DNA of 44,657 nucleotides. Origin: Acidovorax sp. SRB_14 (lineage in GTDB: Bacteria > Pseudomonadota > Gammaproteobacteria > Burkholderiales > Burkholderiaceae_C). Positions 19,975-27,345 of this stretch are shown here, in pieces; positions within the stretch are counted from its first letter, which is position 1, and every line of letters starts with the position of its first letter. Location: the NCBI RefSeq assembly GCF_012932145.1, contig NZ_MWOK01000026.1, positions 1 through 44,657 of the forward strand, read 5' to 3'. Below the pieces are notes generated by a model. That model had not been told where the DNA came from. It did no database searches and saw only the letters and a list, made by a program, of their open reading frames with translations. Position numbers and translations under genes: made by a program.

Positions 19975-20002
19975 GGATTTCCTCTGTCTTTCTTCGGTGG
20001 CG

Positions 20003-20020
20003 GGCGGATTCCGATCCGCC
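20003..20020. repeat. 7-bp perfect inverted repeat in cadA leader
   Basis: GGCGGAT (20003-20009) and ATCCGCC (20014-20020) are separated by 4 bp and lie between the predicted cadA promoter and start codon. They could form an mRNA hairpin in the 5' leader. Confidence 0.4.
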
Positions 20021-20028
20021 ATGCCATG

Positions 20029-20059
20029 ATTGGAATCCTTGAAGCCACTTGAAGGTCAA
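20029..20059 (-). promoter_or_regulatory. MerR-family (CadR/PbrR-type) promoter-operator for cadA
   Basis: On the minus strand, -35 TTGACC (20059-20054) and -10 TCCAAT (20034-20029) are separated by 19 bp, the long spacer typical of MerR-activated promoters. The spacer holds the dyad ACCTTCAAG-TGG-CTTCAAGGA (20056-20036), which matches the arrangement of known CadR/PbrR operators. The -35 box is 4 bp before the regulator's own ATG, so a bound regulator would probably also repress itself. Confidence 0.75.
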
Positions 20060-20062
20060 GCC

Positions 20063-20545
20063 ATGTCCGCACAAGTCCCTGCCGCGCTGGCCGATACCGC
20101 GCGCTGGCGCATCGGCGAGGCGGCGCGCCGCTCGGGCGTGTCGGCGGCCAACATGCGCTACTACGAAAAGGAAGGGCTGCTCAGCCCGGGCAGCCGCGAG
20201 GACAATCGCTACCGCCTCTACAGCGAGGCCGACGTGCACCGGCTGCGCTTCATCCGCCTGTGCCGGGCCATGGACATGTCGCTCGACGAAGTGCGCACGC
20301 TGCTGGCGCTGAGCCGCGACGCGCCGGCCGACGCCCACGTCGCCTGCCACACGCTCGACGAGCACCTGGCCCACGTGCGCACGCGCCTGCAGGAGCTGGA
20401 GGTGCTCGAGCACGACCTGCGCGCGCTGCGCAGCCGCTGCGATGGCGCCGACGCGCACTGCCGCACCCTCGACGCGCTGCACGCGCAGGCCGATGCCCAG
20501 GCCGGGGGCCTGCCGGGCGGTGCCGCGCCCAAACGCCATGTGTGA
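20063..20545 (+). CDS. cadR: MerR-family heavy-metal regulator (CadR/PbrR-like)
   Basis: 160-aa transcriptional regulator that would activate cadA on binding Cd2+, Pb2+ or Zn2+. The N-terminal helix-turn-helix is WRIGEAARRSGVSAANMRYYEKEGLL, with NRYRLYSEADVHRLRFIRLCRAMDMSLDEVRTLL following. The Cys in RLCRAMD and those in SRCDGADAHC correspond to the three metal ligands expected in CadR/PbrR proteins. A dimerisation helix runs at about 90-125. The C-terminus lacks the His-rich tail of some CadR proteins. Start ATG 20063 is chosen over an upstream in-frame ATG at 20030, which lies inside the operator. The name cadR versus pbrR is not resolvable from sequence. Confidence 0.85.
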   Translation: MSAQVPAALADTARWRIGEAARRSGVSAANMRYYEKEGLLSPGSREDNRYRLYSEADVHRLRFIRLCRAMDMSLDEVRTLLALSRDAPADAHVACHTLDEHLAHVRTRLQELEVLEHDLRALRSRCDGADAHCRTLDALHAQADAQAGGLPGGAAPKRHV

Positions 20546-20570
20546 AGGCCGGGATCGGCAAGGCCATTCA

Positions 20571-20626
20571 CTATGAAAACAATAGCTGTCAGCGTATGAC
20601 AGGCAAGCGCAGGGGCCGGTTTTCAT
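20571..20626 (+). repeat. Dispersed two-hairpin repeat, copy b
   Basis: CTATGAAAACAATAGCTGTC, then AGCGTATGACAGGCAAGCGC, then AGGGGCCGGTTTTC. The element is flanked by short hairpins CTAT/ATAG and GCG..TG/CAAGCGC. It fills the gap between cadR and the MCE permease gene. Confidence 0.65.
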
Positions 20627-20648
20627 GGATATTCAGTATGATGCGCCC

Positions 20649-21449
20649 ATGCTGACCCGCCTGCCCGCCCTCTCCCTGCCCGAGCGCCTGTGGCGCGCCG
20701 CGCAGCGCTGGGCGCTGGCCTGGGCGCGCATCGTCTACCTGGGCGCCGTGGTGCTGGTGATGGTGCTGTCGCCGTCGAGCTATGGGCGCGCGTCGCGCCG
20801 CACGCTGGCGCGCCACCTCTACACGGACACCGCGCCGGTGCTGATGGGCTTCACGGTGCTGGCGGCGCTGCTGTGCGTGGTCGTCACGCGCATCGTGGTG
20901 GTGGCGGCGCTGAGCTATGGGCTCTCGCGCTACGCGATGGAAATGCTGATCCGCGTGCTGGTGCTCGAGCTCATCCCGCTCACGGCCACGCTGTTCGTGG
21001 CCATGCGCTGCACCATTCCGAGCGGCTCGCAACTGGCACTGCTGCGCCAGTCGGGCCACTTTGCCGCGTTGCGCCGCGCCGGCGGCGACCCGATGCGCAC
21101 CGAACTGCTGCCACGCGTGGTGGCAGGCGTGTTTGCCAGCATCACGCTGGCCGCGCTGTCGTGCGTGGTGGCGCTGGTCATGGTGTACCTCAGCGTCTAT
21201 GGTTTCAACGCCGCCGGCCTGCCGAGCTACACGCGCGTCTTTGGCCAGGTGTTTACGCCCGCGGTCACGCTGGTGTTCACGCTCAAGACGCTGTTTTCGA
21301 GCATGGCGGTGGCGCTGATCCCCATGACCGCCGGCATGTACGACAGCGGCCAGGGTGCACAGCCCGACTCCGAACTGGGCGGCCTGGCGCGCATGTTTGC
21401 GGTGCTGCTGCTGATCGAGCTGGGCTCGCTGATGGGCAACTACTATTGA
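20649..21449 (+). CDS. MlaE-family ABC transporter permease (MCE system)
   Basis: 266-aa inner-membrane permease of the MlaE/YrbE family, which moves phospholipids or other lipids with an MCE protein and an ATPase. Hydrophobic segments include IVYLGAVVLVMVLS, APVLMGFTVLAALLCVVVTRIVVVAAL, VFASITLAALSCVVALVMVYLSVYG and the end MFAVLLLIELGSLMGNYY. An in-frame ATG at 20625 would add eight residues and would take its weak ribosome site from the repeat; ATG 20649 is also possible and is used here. The gene begins a likely three-gene set with the MlaD-like protein and a lipoprotein. No MlaF ATPase gene is present. Confidence 0.8.
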   Translation: MLTRLPALSLPERLWRAAQRWALAWARIVYLGAVVLVMVLSPSSYGRASRRTLARHLYTDTAPVLMGFTVLAALLCVVVTRIVVVAALSYGLSRYAMEMLIRVLVLELIPLTATLFVAMRCTIPSGSQLALLRQSGHFAALRRAGGDPMRTELLPRVVAGVFASITLAALSCVVALVMVYLSVYGFNAAGLPSYTRVFGQVFTPAVTLVFTLKTLFSSMAVALIPMTAGMYDSGQGAQPDSELGGLARMFAVLLLIELGSLMGNYY

Positions 21450-21513
21450 AAGGGAGGGCACCCATGCCCCTGCTTCGTGTTTCGTTTTTCCCGTGCCGCG
21501 GCGGCCTCGCCCC

Positions 21514-22512
21514 ATGAACGGCGACCTGCCTCCCCAGCCTGCGCCGCCCAGCGCGCTGCCTCCGGCCGCCGAGCCGCTGCGTCCGGTGGCGCACCTGCAG
21601 CTCAAGGCCGCGGCGCTGCTGCTGTTTACGCTGGCGCTCATCGTCGGCTCGGGCGTCTACCTGCTGTATGCGCGTGGCGCGTTCGAGCCCACGCAGACGC
21701 TGGTGCTCACGGCCAACGACTCCGAGGGCGTGGTCGTGGGCATGGACATGACGTTCTCGGGCTTTCCGATCGGGCGTGTGCGCCGCATCGAACTGGCCGA
21801 AGGCGGCAATGCCCGCATCCTGATCGACGTGCCGCGCAAGGACGCGCACTGGCTGCGCACTTCGAGCGTGTTCACGCTGGTGCGCGGCGTGGTGGGCGGC
21901 ACCAACATCCGCGCCTACAGCGGCATGCTGACCGACCCCGTGCTGCCCGACGGCGCCGAGCGCCCGGTGCTGGGCGGCGATGCGCTGGGCGAGGTGCCGC
22001 AGCTCATGGCGGCGGCGCGCGAACTGCTGGGCAACCTCAACACGCTCACGGCGCAGGACTCGGCCCTGGGCACCAGCATGGCCAACGTGCAGGCGCTGAC
22101 CGAACGCCTCAAGGGCCCGGGCGGCGCACTGAACCTGCTCATGGGCAGCGAAGCCGATGCGAAAAAAATCGTCGCCACGCTCGACCACACCAATGTGCTG
22201 CTGGCGCGCATCGACGCCATGGCCGCCAAGGCCGACACGCAGGTGTTTGGCCCGGGCGGCGTGATGCCCGAAGTCCGGGCCACCGTGGTGCAGCTCAATG
22301 GCCTGCTGGCCGACACGCGCAACAGCCTCAAGAAAGTCGATGGCGTGCTGGCCGAGGCACAGGCCGTGGGCGCCAATGTGCGGGCGGGCACGCAAGACCT
22401 GGGCGCGCTGCGCGCCGAGGTCGAGAGCAACCTGGCCAAGATCGAAGGCCTGGTCAACGAGATCAACCGCAAATGGCCGTTTGCGCGCGACCGGCAGGTG
22501 ACGCTGCCATGA
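21514..22512 (+). CDS. MlaD/MCE-domain lipid-transport protein
   Basis: 332-aa membrane-anchored periplasmic protein. A Pro-rich cytoplasmic start is followed by one transmembrane helix (residues 33-54, AALLLFTLALIVGSGVYLLY). The MCE domain follows (about 60-140, TQTLVLTANDSEGVVVGMDMTFSGFPIGRVRRIEL), then a long helical region with coiled-coil character (about 165-325) as in proteins that hexamerise into lipid tunnels. Start ATG 21514 is chosen; a GTG seven codons earlier is in frame. Its stop overlaps the lipoprotein ATG, so the genes are coupled. Substrate is inferred to be a lipid from the family only. Confidence 0.85.
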   Translation: MNGDLPPQPAPPSALPPAAEPLRPVAHLQLKAAALLLFTLALIVGSGVYLLYARGAFEPTQTLVLTANDSEGVVVGMDMTFSGFPIGRVRRIELAEGGNARILIDVPRKDAHWLRTSSVFTLVRGVVGGTNIRAYSGMLTDPVLPDGAERPVLGGDALGEVPQLMAAARELLGNLNTLTAQDSALGTSMANVQALTERLKGPGGALNLLMGSEADAKKIVATLDHTNVLLARIDAMAAKADTQVFGPGGVMPEVRATVVQLNGLLADTRNSLKKVDGVLAEAQAVGANVRAGTQDLGALRAEVESNLAKIEGLVNEINRKWPFARDRQVTLP

Positions 22513-23249
22513 AGCGGTTCCCGTCCGTGCCAGACATTTCGCAACGCCCTGTGCGCGCGCAACGCAGGCCGCGCCTGGGCGCTGCCGCCGCGGTGCTGCT
22601 GTGCGCCGCGCTGGCCGGCTGCGCCAGCCGCCCGCCCGTGCCCGACTGGCAGCTCAACGCCCACGGTGCTGCGGAAAAGGCCGTGCAGGCCTACCTGTCG
22701 GGCAATGCGCGTGCAGCGCAGCGCGCGTTCGACAACGCCCGCGCCGAGACCGCCCGCACCGGACAGCCGGCGCTGCTGGCGCGCGTGGAACTGCTGCGCT
22801 GCGCGGCCCAGGTGGCCAGCCTGGTGAGCGAGCCCTGCAGCGCGTTCGAGGCCCTGCGCGAGGACGCTGCCGCCCCGGAGACAGCCTACGCCCATTACCT
22901 GGCAGGCCAAGCTCAGCCAGCCGATGTGGCGCTGCTGCCCGCGGCCCAGCAGGGCGTGGCGGCGGCGGCCGCAGCGGGCGACGCAGACCATGCCGCCGCG
23001 GCGTTGGCGCGCATCCCGGACCCGCTTTCGCGCCTGGTGGCGGCGGGCGTGCTGCTGCGCAGCGGCCAGGCCAGTCCGCCGGTGGTGGCCGCTGCGCTCG
23101 ACGCGGCGTCGCGCCAGGGTTGGCGCCGTCCGCTCCTGGCCTGGCTGGCCTTGCAGGCGGCACGCGCCGAGGCTGCGGCCGATGCCGAAGAAGCGGCGCG
23201 CCTGCGCCGGCGCATGGCGGTGGTGGAGCGCAGCGGGGCTGCGCAGTGA
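22509..23249 (+). CDS. Lipoprotein of the MCE operon (MlaC/ABC-aux role unknown)
   Basis: 246-aa Ala-rich lipoprotein. The signal runs to the lipobox LAGC (LGAAAAVLLCAALAGCASRPP), with the lipidated Cys near residue 38. The mature protein is almost wholly helical, with repeated A-rich helices reminiscent of TPR-like folds (AEKAVQAYLSGNARAAQRAFDNAR). ATGA overlap with the MlaD-like gene indicates it works with the MCE system, perhaps as an outer-membrane partner comparable in role to PqiC. No family name is assigned. Confidence 0.8.
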   Translation: MKRFPSVPDISQRPVRAQRRPRLGAAAAVLLCAALAGCASRPPVPDWQLNAHGAAEKAVQAYLSGNARAAQRAFDNARAETARTGQPALLARVELLRCAAQVASLVSEPCSAFEALREDAAAPETAYAHYLAGQAQPADVALLPAAQQGVAAAAAAGDADHAAAALARIPDPLSRLVAAGVLLRSGQASPPVVAAALDAASRQGWRRPLLAWLALQAARAEAAADAEEAARLRRRMAVVERSGAAQ

Positions 23250-23286
23250 GGTGCGTGGCACCCGCGCGCGGGGCCGGGCTGGCCGC

Positions 23287-23487
23287 TCAGTGGGGCAGCA
23301 GGCTGGCAGGAATCCAGTGTTCGAGCCCCTGGCGGGCCCGTGCGAGCGCATCGGCCGCATTGGTGGCCGAATCGGGCCACAGCAGAGCGGCCGAAGCGAC
23401 CAGGGCCAGAACCACGGTGCCCACGAAGGCCACCAGCGCGCGCGAAGGAGCGATGCCAGGACGTTGGAGGTGGTGGCGGCGCTTCAT
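23287..23487 (-). CDS. Small single-pass membrane protein, unknown function
   Basis: 66-aa protein on the strand opposite its neighbours. Basic N-terminus (MKRRHHLQRPG), one transmembrane helix at about 19-40 (LVAFVGTVVLALVASAALL), and a periplasmic tail containing ATNAADALARARQGLEHW. A good ribosome site, GGAG eight bases before the ATG, supports expression. It is convergent with the MCE operon and divergent from the DUF2868 gene. No family is recognised. Confidence 0.6.
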   Translation of the reverse strand: MKRRHHLQRPGIAPSRALVAFVGTVVLALVASAALLWPDSATNAADALARARQGLEHWIPASLLPH

Positions 23488-23637
23488 GGCGATTTCTCCG
23501 GTCAGTGCACGTGGCCGACGTGGCCACTGGCTGCAGTATTTCGATTACAGCCCGCGGTGGCGGTTCCGCATGTCAGACAAAGACGCTTTGCGGCCGTCGT
23601 TACAAGAACAAACCAGCACGCGCGGGGGCACTGCCTG

Positions 23638-25068
23638 ATGGCGCCGGCATCCCGATCGCCTTTGGCCGAGGTGTGGATGGCGCTGGCCGTGCGCGGCATC
23701 GAGCAGGACGGGCCGCTCGACGATGCCCACGCCCTGGCCGAGGCCGCGCGCCTGCAGGCCGCGCCACAGCAGCGCTTGCGCGAGCGCGCCTGGCTGCTGG
23801 GCGAGCGGCTCGGCCTGGTGGCGCAGATGGCACGTTGGCGCGAGGCGGCCTGGCTGCTGGGCGCCGCTTTGGCCGTGGCCGTGGTGTTGCTGGCCAATGG
23901 CCTGGTGCTGGCCATGCTGACCGACGCGCGCAGCATCAACGCCGGCAGTGCCCTGGTCGCGGCGCTGGGGGTGCATGCGTTCACACTGCTGCTGTGGCTG
24001 GTGGCGCTGCTGCTGCCGGGCCGCTCCGGACCGGGCGCCTGGGGGAGACTGTCGTTCGGGCCCTTGCTGCTGCAGGCGCTTGCGCGCCTGCCGATGGGCC
24101 CGCGCCCCCAGGCGCAGGCGCTGGCACGCGCCGCAGCGCAGATGCTGCAGCGTGCGCGCCTCGCGCCCTGGGCCTTCGGGCTGGTCAGCCACCTGGTGTG
24201 GTCGGCCGCCTTTGTGCTGGTGCTGGGCGCACTGTGGCTGGCCTTTGCCTTCCGCGAATACCGCCTGACGTGGGAGACCACCATCCTCAGCGCCGACCTG
24301 TTTGCCGCCTTCGTGCAGGCCACGGGCCGGCTGCCGGGGTTGTTGGGCTTTCCGGTGTCCGAGGTGGCGGGGCGCGCCAGCGCGCAGGCGCCGCTGGTGC
24401 TGCCCGCGCGTGCGGCCGCCTGGTGGTTGCTGGGCTGTGTCACGGTGTATGGGCTGCTGCCGCGGCTGCTGTGCGCTGCGCTGTGCGCGGTGGTGTGGCA
24501 GCGGCGCAAGGGCCGCATACAAATCGACACCTCCGACCCGTATTTCAGCCAGTTGCTGGCGCGCTTCGCGGCCCTGCAGCCGGGCTGCGTGACCGATGCG
24601 GAGCACCCCGCGCCGCAGGGTCCCGCGTCGCTGGCCACGCTGGCGCCCGGCGCTGCCGGCCAGGCGCTGGCCGTGGTGGGCTTTGAGCTGCCGCAGGGCC
24701 AGGACTGGCCGCCCGGGGCGTGGGCCGCCGCCGCCCTGATCGAACGCATCTCCGGCACGCTGGACGAGCGCCGCAGCGTGCTTGGCGCGCTGGCCCGGCT
24801 GCGCCCGCGCGCGCTGGTGCTGGTGTGCAACGCCGCCGCCACGCCGGACCGCGGCACCGAGCGCTTTCTGCGCGAGGCCTGCGCCCACGCCGGCCACTGT
24901 GCGCTGTGGCTGGCCGATCCGCCCGCGGGACGGGGCCAGCCCCAGCGCCAGCGCTGGCGCGACTGGCTGGACGCCGCCGGCCTGCAGGGCGTGGCCAGTT
25001 TTGCCCAACCCACCGATGCCCTGGCCTGGGCCGAGCAACACCATGATCACAGCCGTACCGCCCCTTGA
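23638..25068 (+). CDS. DUF2868 membrane protein
   Basis: 476-aa protein matching the DUF2868 family. A soluble N-terminus (residues 1-70, rich in Arg/Leu helices) is followed by four hydrophobic regions near 75-99 (LLGAALAVAVVLLANGLVLAM), 105-127, 178-205 (GLVSHLVWSAAFVLVLGALWL) and 260-287. A soluble C-terminal domain of about 190 residues then resembles an alpha/beta fold (QALAVVGFELPQGQDWPP, RALVLVCNAAATPDRGTERFL). The frame is open much further upstream, but ATG 23638 is the first start after the divergent small gene. The stop overlaps the start of the DUF3482 GTPase by 26 bp, so the two products very likely act together at the membrane. Function unknown. Confidence 0.82.
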   Translation: MAPASRSPLAEVWMALAVRGIEQDGPLDDAHALAEAARLQAAPQQRLRERAWLLGERLGLVAQMARWREAAWLLGAALAVAVVLLANGLVLAMLTDARSINAGSALVAALGVHAFTLLLWLVALLLPGRSGPGAWGRLSFGPLLLQALARLPMGPRPQAQALARAAAQMLQRARLAPWAFGLVSHLVWSAAFVLVLGALWLAFAFREYRLTWETTILSADLFAAFVQATGRLPGLLGFPVSEVAGRASAQAPLVLPARAAAWWLLGCVTVYGLLPRLLCAALCAVVWQRRKGRIQIDTSDPYFSQLLARFAALQPGCVTDAEHPAPQGPASLATLAPGAAGQALAVVGFELPQGQDWPPGAWAAAALIERISGTLDERRSVLGALARLRPRALVLVCNAAATPDRGTERFLREACAHAGHCALWLADPPAGRGQPQRQRWRDWLDAAGLQGVASFAQPTDALAWAEQHHDHSRTAP

Positions 25069-26461
25069 GATCGCCGTGGTCGGCCACACCAACGCGGGCA
25101 AGACCTCGCTCTTGCGCACCCTGGCACGCCAGCGCCACTTTGGCACCGTGGCCGACCAGCCCGGCACCACGCGGCACGTCGAGCGCATCGACCTTTGCAT
25201 CGACGGCGTGGTGGCCGTGCGCTACTTCGACACCCCCGGCCTCGAAGACGCGGCCGCGCTGCAGCAGTATTTGAAAAACCTGCCCGGCGAGGGCACGCCG
25301 GTCGAGCGGGTGCGCGCCTTCTTGAAGGGCCCCGAGGCGCACGCTGCCTTTGAGCAGGAAGCCAAGGTGCTGCGCACGCTGCTCGCGGTGGACGCCGCCA
25401 TCTACGTGATCGATTGCCGCGAAGAGGTGCTGCCCAAGTACCGCTATGAGATCGAGATCCTGAGCGCCTGCGCCAAGCCGGTCATGCCGGTGCTGAATTT
25501 CCTGCGCAGCGGGCACAGCCAGGAAGCGCAGTGGCGCGAAACGCTGGCCGCCTACCACCTGCACGCCTGGGTGCAGTTCGATGCGGTGGCGCCTTTCACG
25601 GGCGCCGAGCGCCAGCTCTACCAGGACCTGGGCGTGCTGCTGCGCGCGCGCCGCACGCAACTGCAGGCCATCACGGACGAGCTGGAAGCGCAGGCGCACG
25701 CGCGCCGTGTCGCCGCCACGCAGCTCGCCGCCAGCGTGCTGGTGACGGCCGCTTCCATGCGCCGCGAAATCGGCCGCGATGCAGCCGCCGACGCGTTCCG
25801 CAAGGCCGCCCTGGTGCGCGACTTCAAGGCGAGCCTGGCCGTCCATGTGGACCGGGGCGTGCAGGCCATGCTGGCGGTGTACGGCTTTGGCGCTGGTGAC
25901 GCCGACGTGCACCTGGCGCCCTGGGCCAGCGGACGCTGGCAGACCGACCTGTTCAACCCGCACACGCTGGCAGATGCGGGCCAGAAGCTGGGCACCGGCG
26001 CCGCCGTGGGCGCGGCCGTGGGGCTGGTGGCCGATGTGGCGCTGGCCGGGCTGTCGCTGGGCGCGGCCACTGCCCTGGGCGCCGCCGTGGGCGGCCTGGC
26101 GAGCCAGGGCTGGAGCCAGGTGCCGCGCAAGATCGCCAACCGCGTGCGCGGCACCGAAGAGCTGACGCTCGAAAACGAAGTGCTTTTGCTGCTGGCGGGC
26201 AGCCTGCTGCACCTGTGCGCGGCGCTGGAGCAGCGCGGCCATGCAGCGCTGGACACACTGCACGTGGCCGCAGCCGGCGACGCCGATCCACCGCAGGGCA
26301 CGCAGGCGCTGGCCGCCCTGGTGCGCAGCCTGGCGCCAGCGCGCAGTTACCCGCAGTGGGAGCTGGCGCAGCACGACCTGGCCGGCGCTGATGCGCGGCG
26401 CAGCCGCCTGGTCGAGCGCGTGGCGCAGGGGCTGCGCACGCTGCTCCAGGAATTTCCCTGA
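25043..26461 (+). CDS. DUF3482-containing GTPase
   Basis: 472-aa GTP-binding protein. N-terminal Era/TrmE-like G domain with G1 GHTNAGKTS at residues 14-22, a G2 Thr in QPGTTRHVE, G3 DTPG near 62-65, and a possible G4 at NFLRSGHSQE in place of the usual NKxD, so this motif is divergent. The C-terminal DUF3482 region contains a Gly/Ala zipper of about 40 residues near 315-352 (GAAVGAAVGLVADVALAGLS), which looks membrane-inserting. DUF2868 and DUF3482 genes are commonly paired in betaproteobacteria and pseudomonads (recalled). The pair may be a membrane-remodelling or stress GTPase system; the role is unknown. Confidence 0.85.
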   Translation: MITAVPPLEIAVVGHTNAGKTSLLRTLARQRHFGTVADQPGTTRHVERIDLCIDGVVAVRYFDTPGLEDAAALQQYLKNLPGEGTPVERVRAFLKGPEAHAAFEQEAKVLRTLLAVDAAIYVIDCREEVLPKYRYEIEILSACAKPVMPVLNFLRSGHSQEAQWRETLAAYHLHAWVQFDAVAPFTGAERQLYQDLGVLLRARRTQLQAITDELEAQAHARRVAATQLAASVLVTAASMRREIGRDAAADAFRKAALVRDFKASLAVHVDRGVQAMLAVYGFGAGDADVHLAPWASGRWQTDLFNPHTLADAGQKLGTGAAVGAAVGLVADVALAGLSLGAATALGAAVGGLASQGWSQVPRKIANRVRGTEELTLENEVLLLLAGSLLHLCAALEQRGHAALDTLHVAAAGDADPPQGTQALAALVRSLAPARSYPQWELAQHDLAGADARRSRLVERVAQGLRTLLQEFP

Positions 26462-26517
26462 AAAGTGCCGGTAACGCTTGGTGGTCAAGCGCTGGCAGCT
26501 ATTAAATCAATAGTTTG
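26461..26517 (-). repeat. Dispersed two-hairpin repeat, copy c
   Basis: On the minus strand, CTATTGATTTAATAG (stem CTATT/AATAG) is followed by GCTGCCAG and a perfect hairpin CGCTTG-ACCAC-CAAGCG (26491-26475), then ACCGGCACTTTT. This is the best-preserved copy. It lies immediately after the DUF3482 stop, between convergent genes. Confidence 0.7.
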
Positions 26518-26587
26518 ATGCAGCGCTGGCGGCGCGGACACGCCGATCCGCCGGCCGGCTGCGTTCGGGTGGAAAACCTAAAAAGTG

Positions 26588-26663
26588 AGCTGCTTGCGCA
26601 CATGCGTGCTGTGTTTCGATGTGTTTTATGCCTGAAACCCAACAGCAGAATGCGCAAGCAGCT
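26588..26663. repeat. Perfect 13-bp inverted repeat between convergent genes, with degenerate repeat copy e
   Basis: AGCTGCTTGCGCA (26588-26600) and TGCGCAAGCAGCT (26651-26663) are exact inverse copies 50 bp apart. The right arm continues into ATGGATTTA, which resembles the start of the dispersed repeat on the minus strand. The left arm is preceded by AAAAGTG, like its other end. It sits between the DUF3482 gene and the barrel protein gene, and a two-way terminator role is possible. Confidence 0.6.
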
Positions 26664-26669
26664 ATGGAT

Positions 26670-27200
26670 TTAGAAGCCCACGCGTACGCCGATGGTGTAG
26701 AGATCGACGTTGCTGTGGCCACCAAACACGCTCGGGCGGTAGCGCTCCCACTCGCCGCGCAGCGCGACATTCGGGGTCAGCAGGTACTGCGCGCCCAGGC
26801 CGAGCTTGAGCCCGTTGCCGCTGCTGTCGCCGGCCGGTGTGTCGAGCGTGGCGTGGGCCAGGCCCAGGCGTCCCAGCAGCGCCCACTGGTCCGTGAGCGG
26901 CGCCAAGCCCACCGCATCGACGAATGCGCTGCGGCCGCGCACCCGGCTGCCGCTCAGCCCGACGCGGCCCAGGTCGCTCAGGCCCGCTTCGAGCGCGAAG
27001 TTGGGTGTGAACTGGTAACCCCCATAGAGCTTGCCGGCGACCGATGAGCCGCCGCTGTCGAAGCCATTAACGGTGTCGGGGTAGTTGGGAACGCCCAGAC
27101 CGCCTCCGACGTAAGGTCCCTCATTGGGCGCGCAGAAGGCGCCCACGTTGCATAGAAGCAGTGCCGCGCCCAGCGCGGCTTTGAGCGTGAAGATCTGCAT
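26670..27200 (-). CDS. Outer-membrane beta-barrel protein, OmpA/OmpX-like porin family
   Basis: 176-aa protein. The signal peptide is residues 1-24 (LKAALGAALLLCNVGAFCA). The mature part is an eight-stranded barrel pattern with alternating residues: GPYVGGGLGVPNYP, SVAGKLYGGYQFTPNFALEAGLSD, WALLGRLGLAHA, GLKLGLGAQYLLTPNVALRGEWERY and YTIGVRVGF. The last residue is Phe, as required for outer-membrane assembly. A GGAG ribosome site seven bases before ATG 27200 decides the start. Upstream on the same strand is a small unknown gene 145 bp away. Structural or porin role is inferred. Confidence 0.85.
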   Translation of the reverse strand: MQIFTLKAALGAALLLCNVGAFCAPNEGPYVGGGLGVPNYPDTVNGFDSGGSSVAGKLYGGYQFTPNFALEAGLSDLGRVGLSGSRVRGRSAFVDAVGLAPLTDQWALLGRLGLAHATLDTPAGDSSGNGLKLGLGAQYLLTPNVALRGEWERYRPSVFGGHSNVDLYTIGVRVGF

Positions 27201-27345
27201 GGTCGACTCCTTTGGGACAGTGCGCAGCGGCAGGCTCCATGGTTCGCAGTGCAATGATGCGCCCGCGCGATGCCAAATGCATCTCTGCATTGCATTTGCC
27301 ATCGATATGTGACGACTCGTTACGTACTCTGGCCTTCTGCGAGCC

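Noticed and set aside
17876-20626. 916-codon minus-strand frame over the cadmium ATPase and its regulator
   Set aside because: Arg/Ala-rich out-of-frame shadow; it spans two genes on opposite strands.
26500-26669. CRISPR-like repeats in the convergent gap
   Set aside because: The repeats are inverted and degenerate with no regular spacing; they fit the dispersed hairpin family instead.
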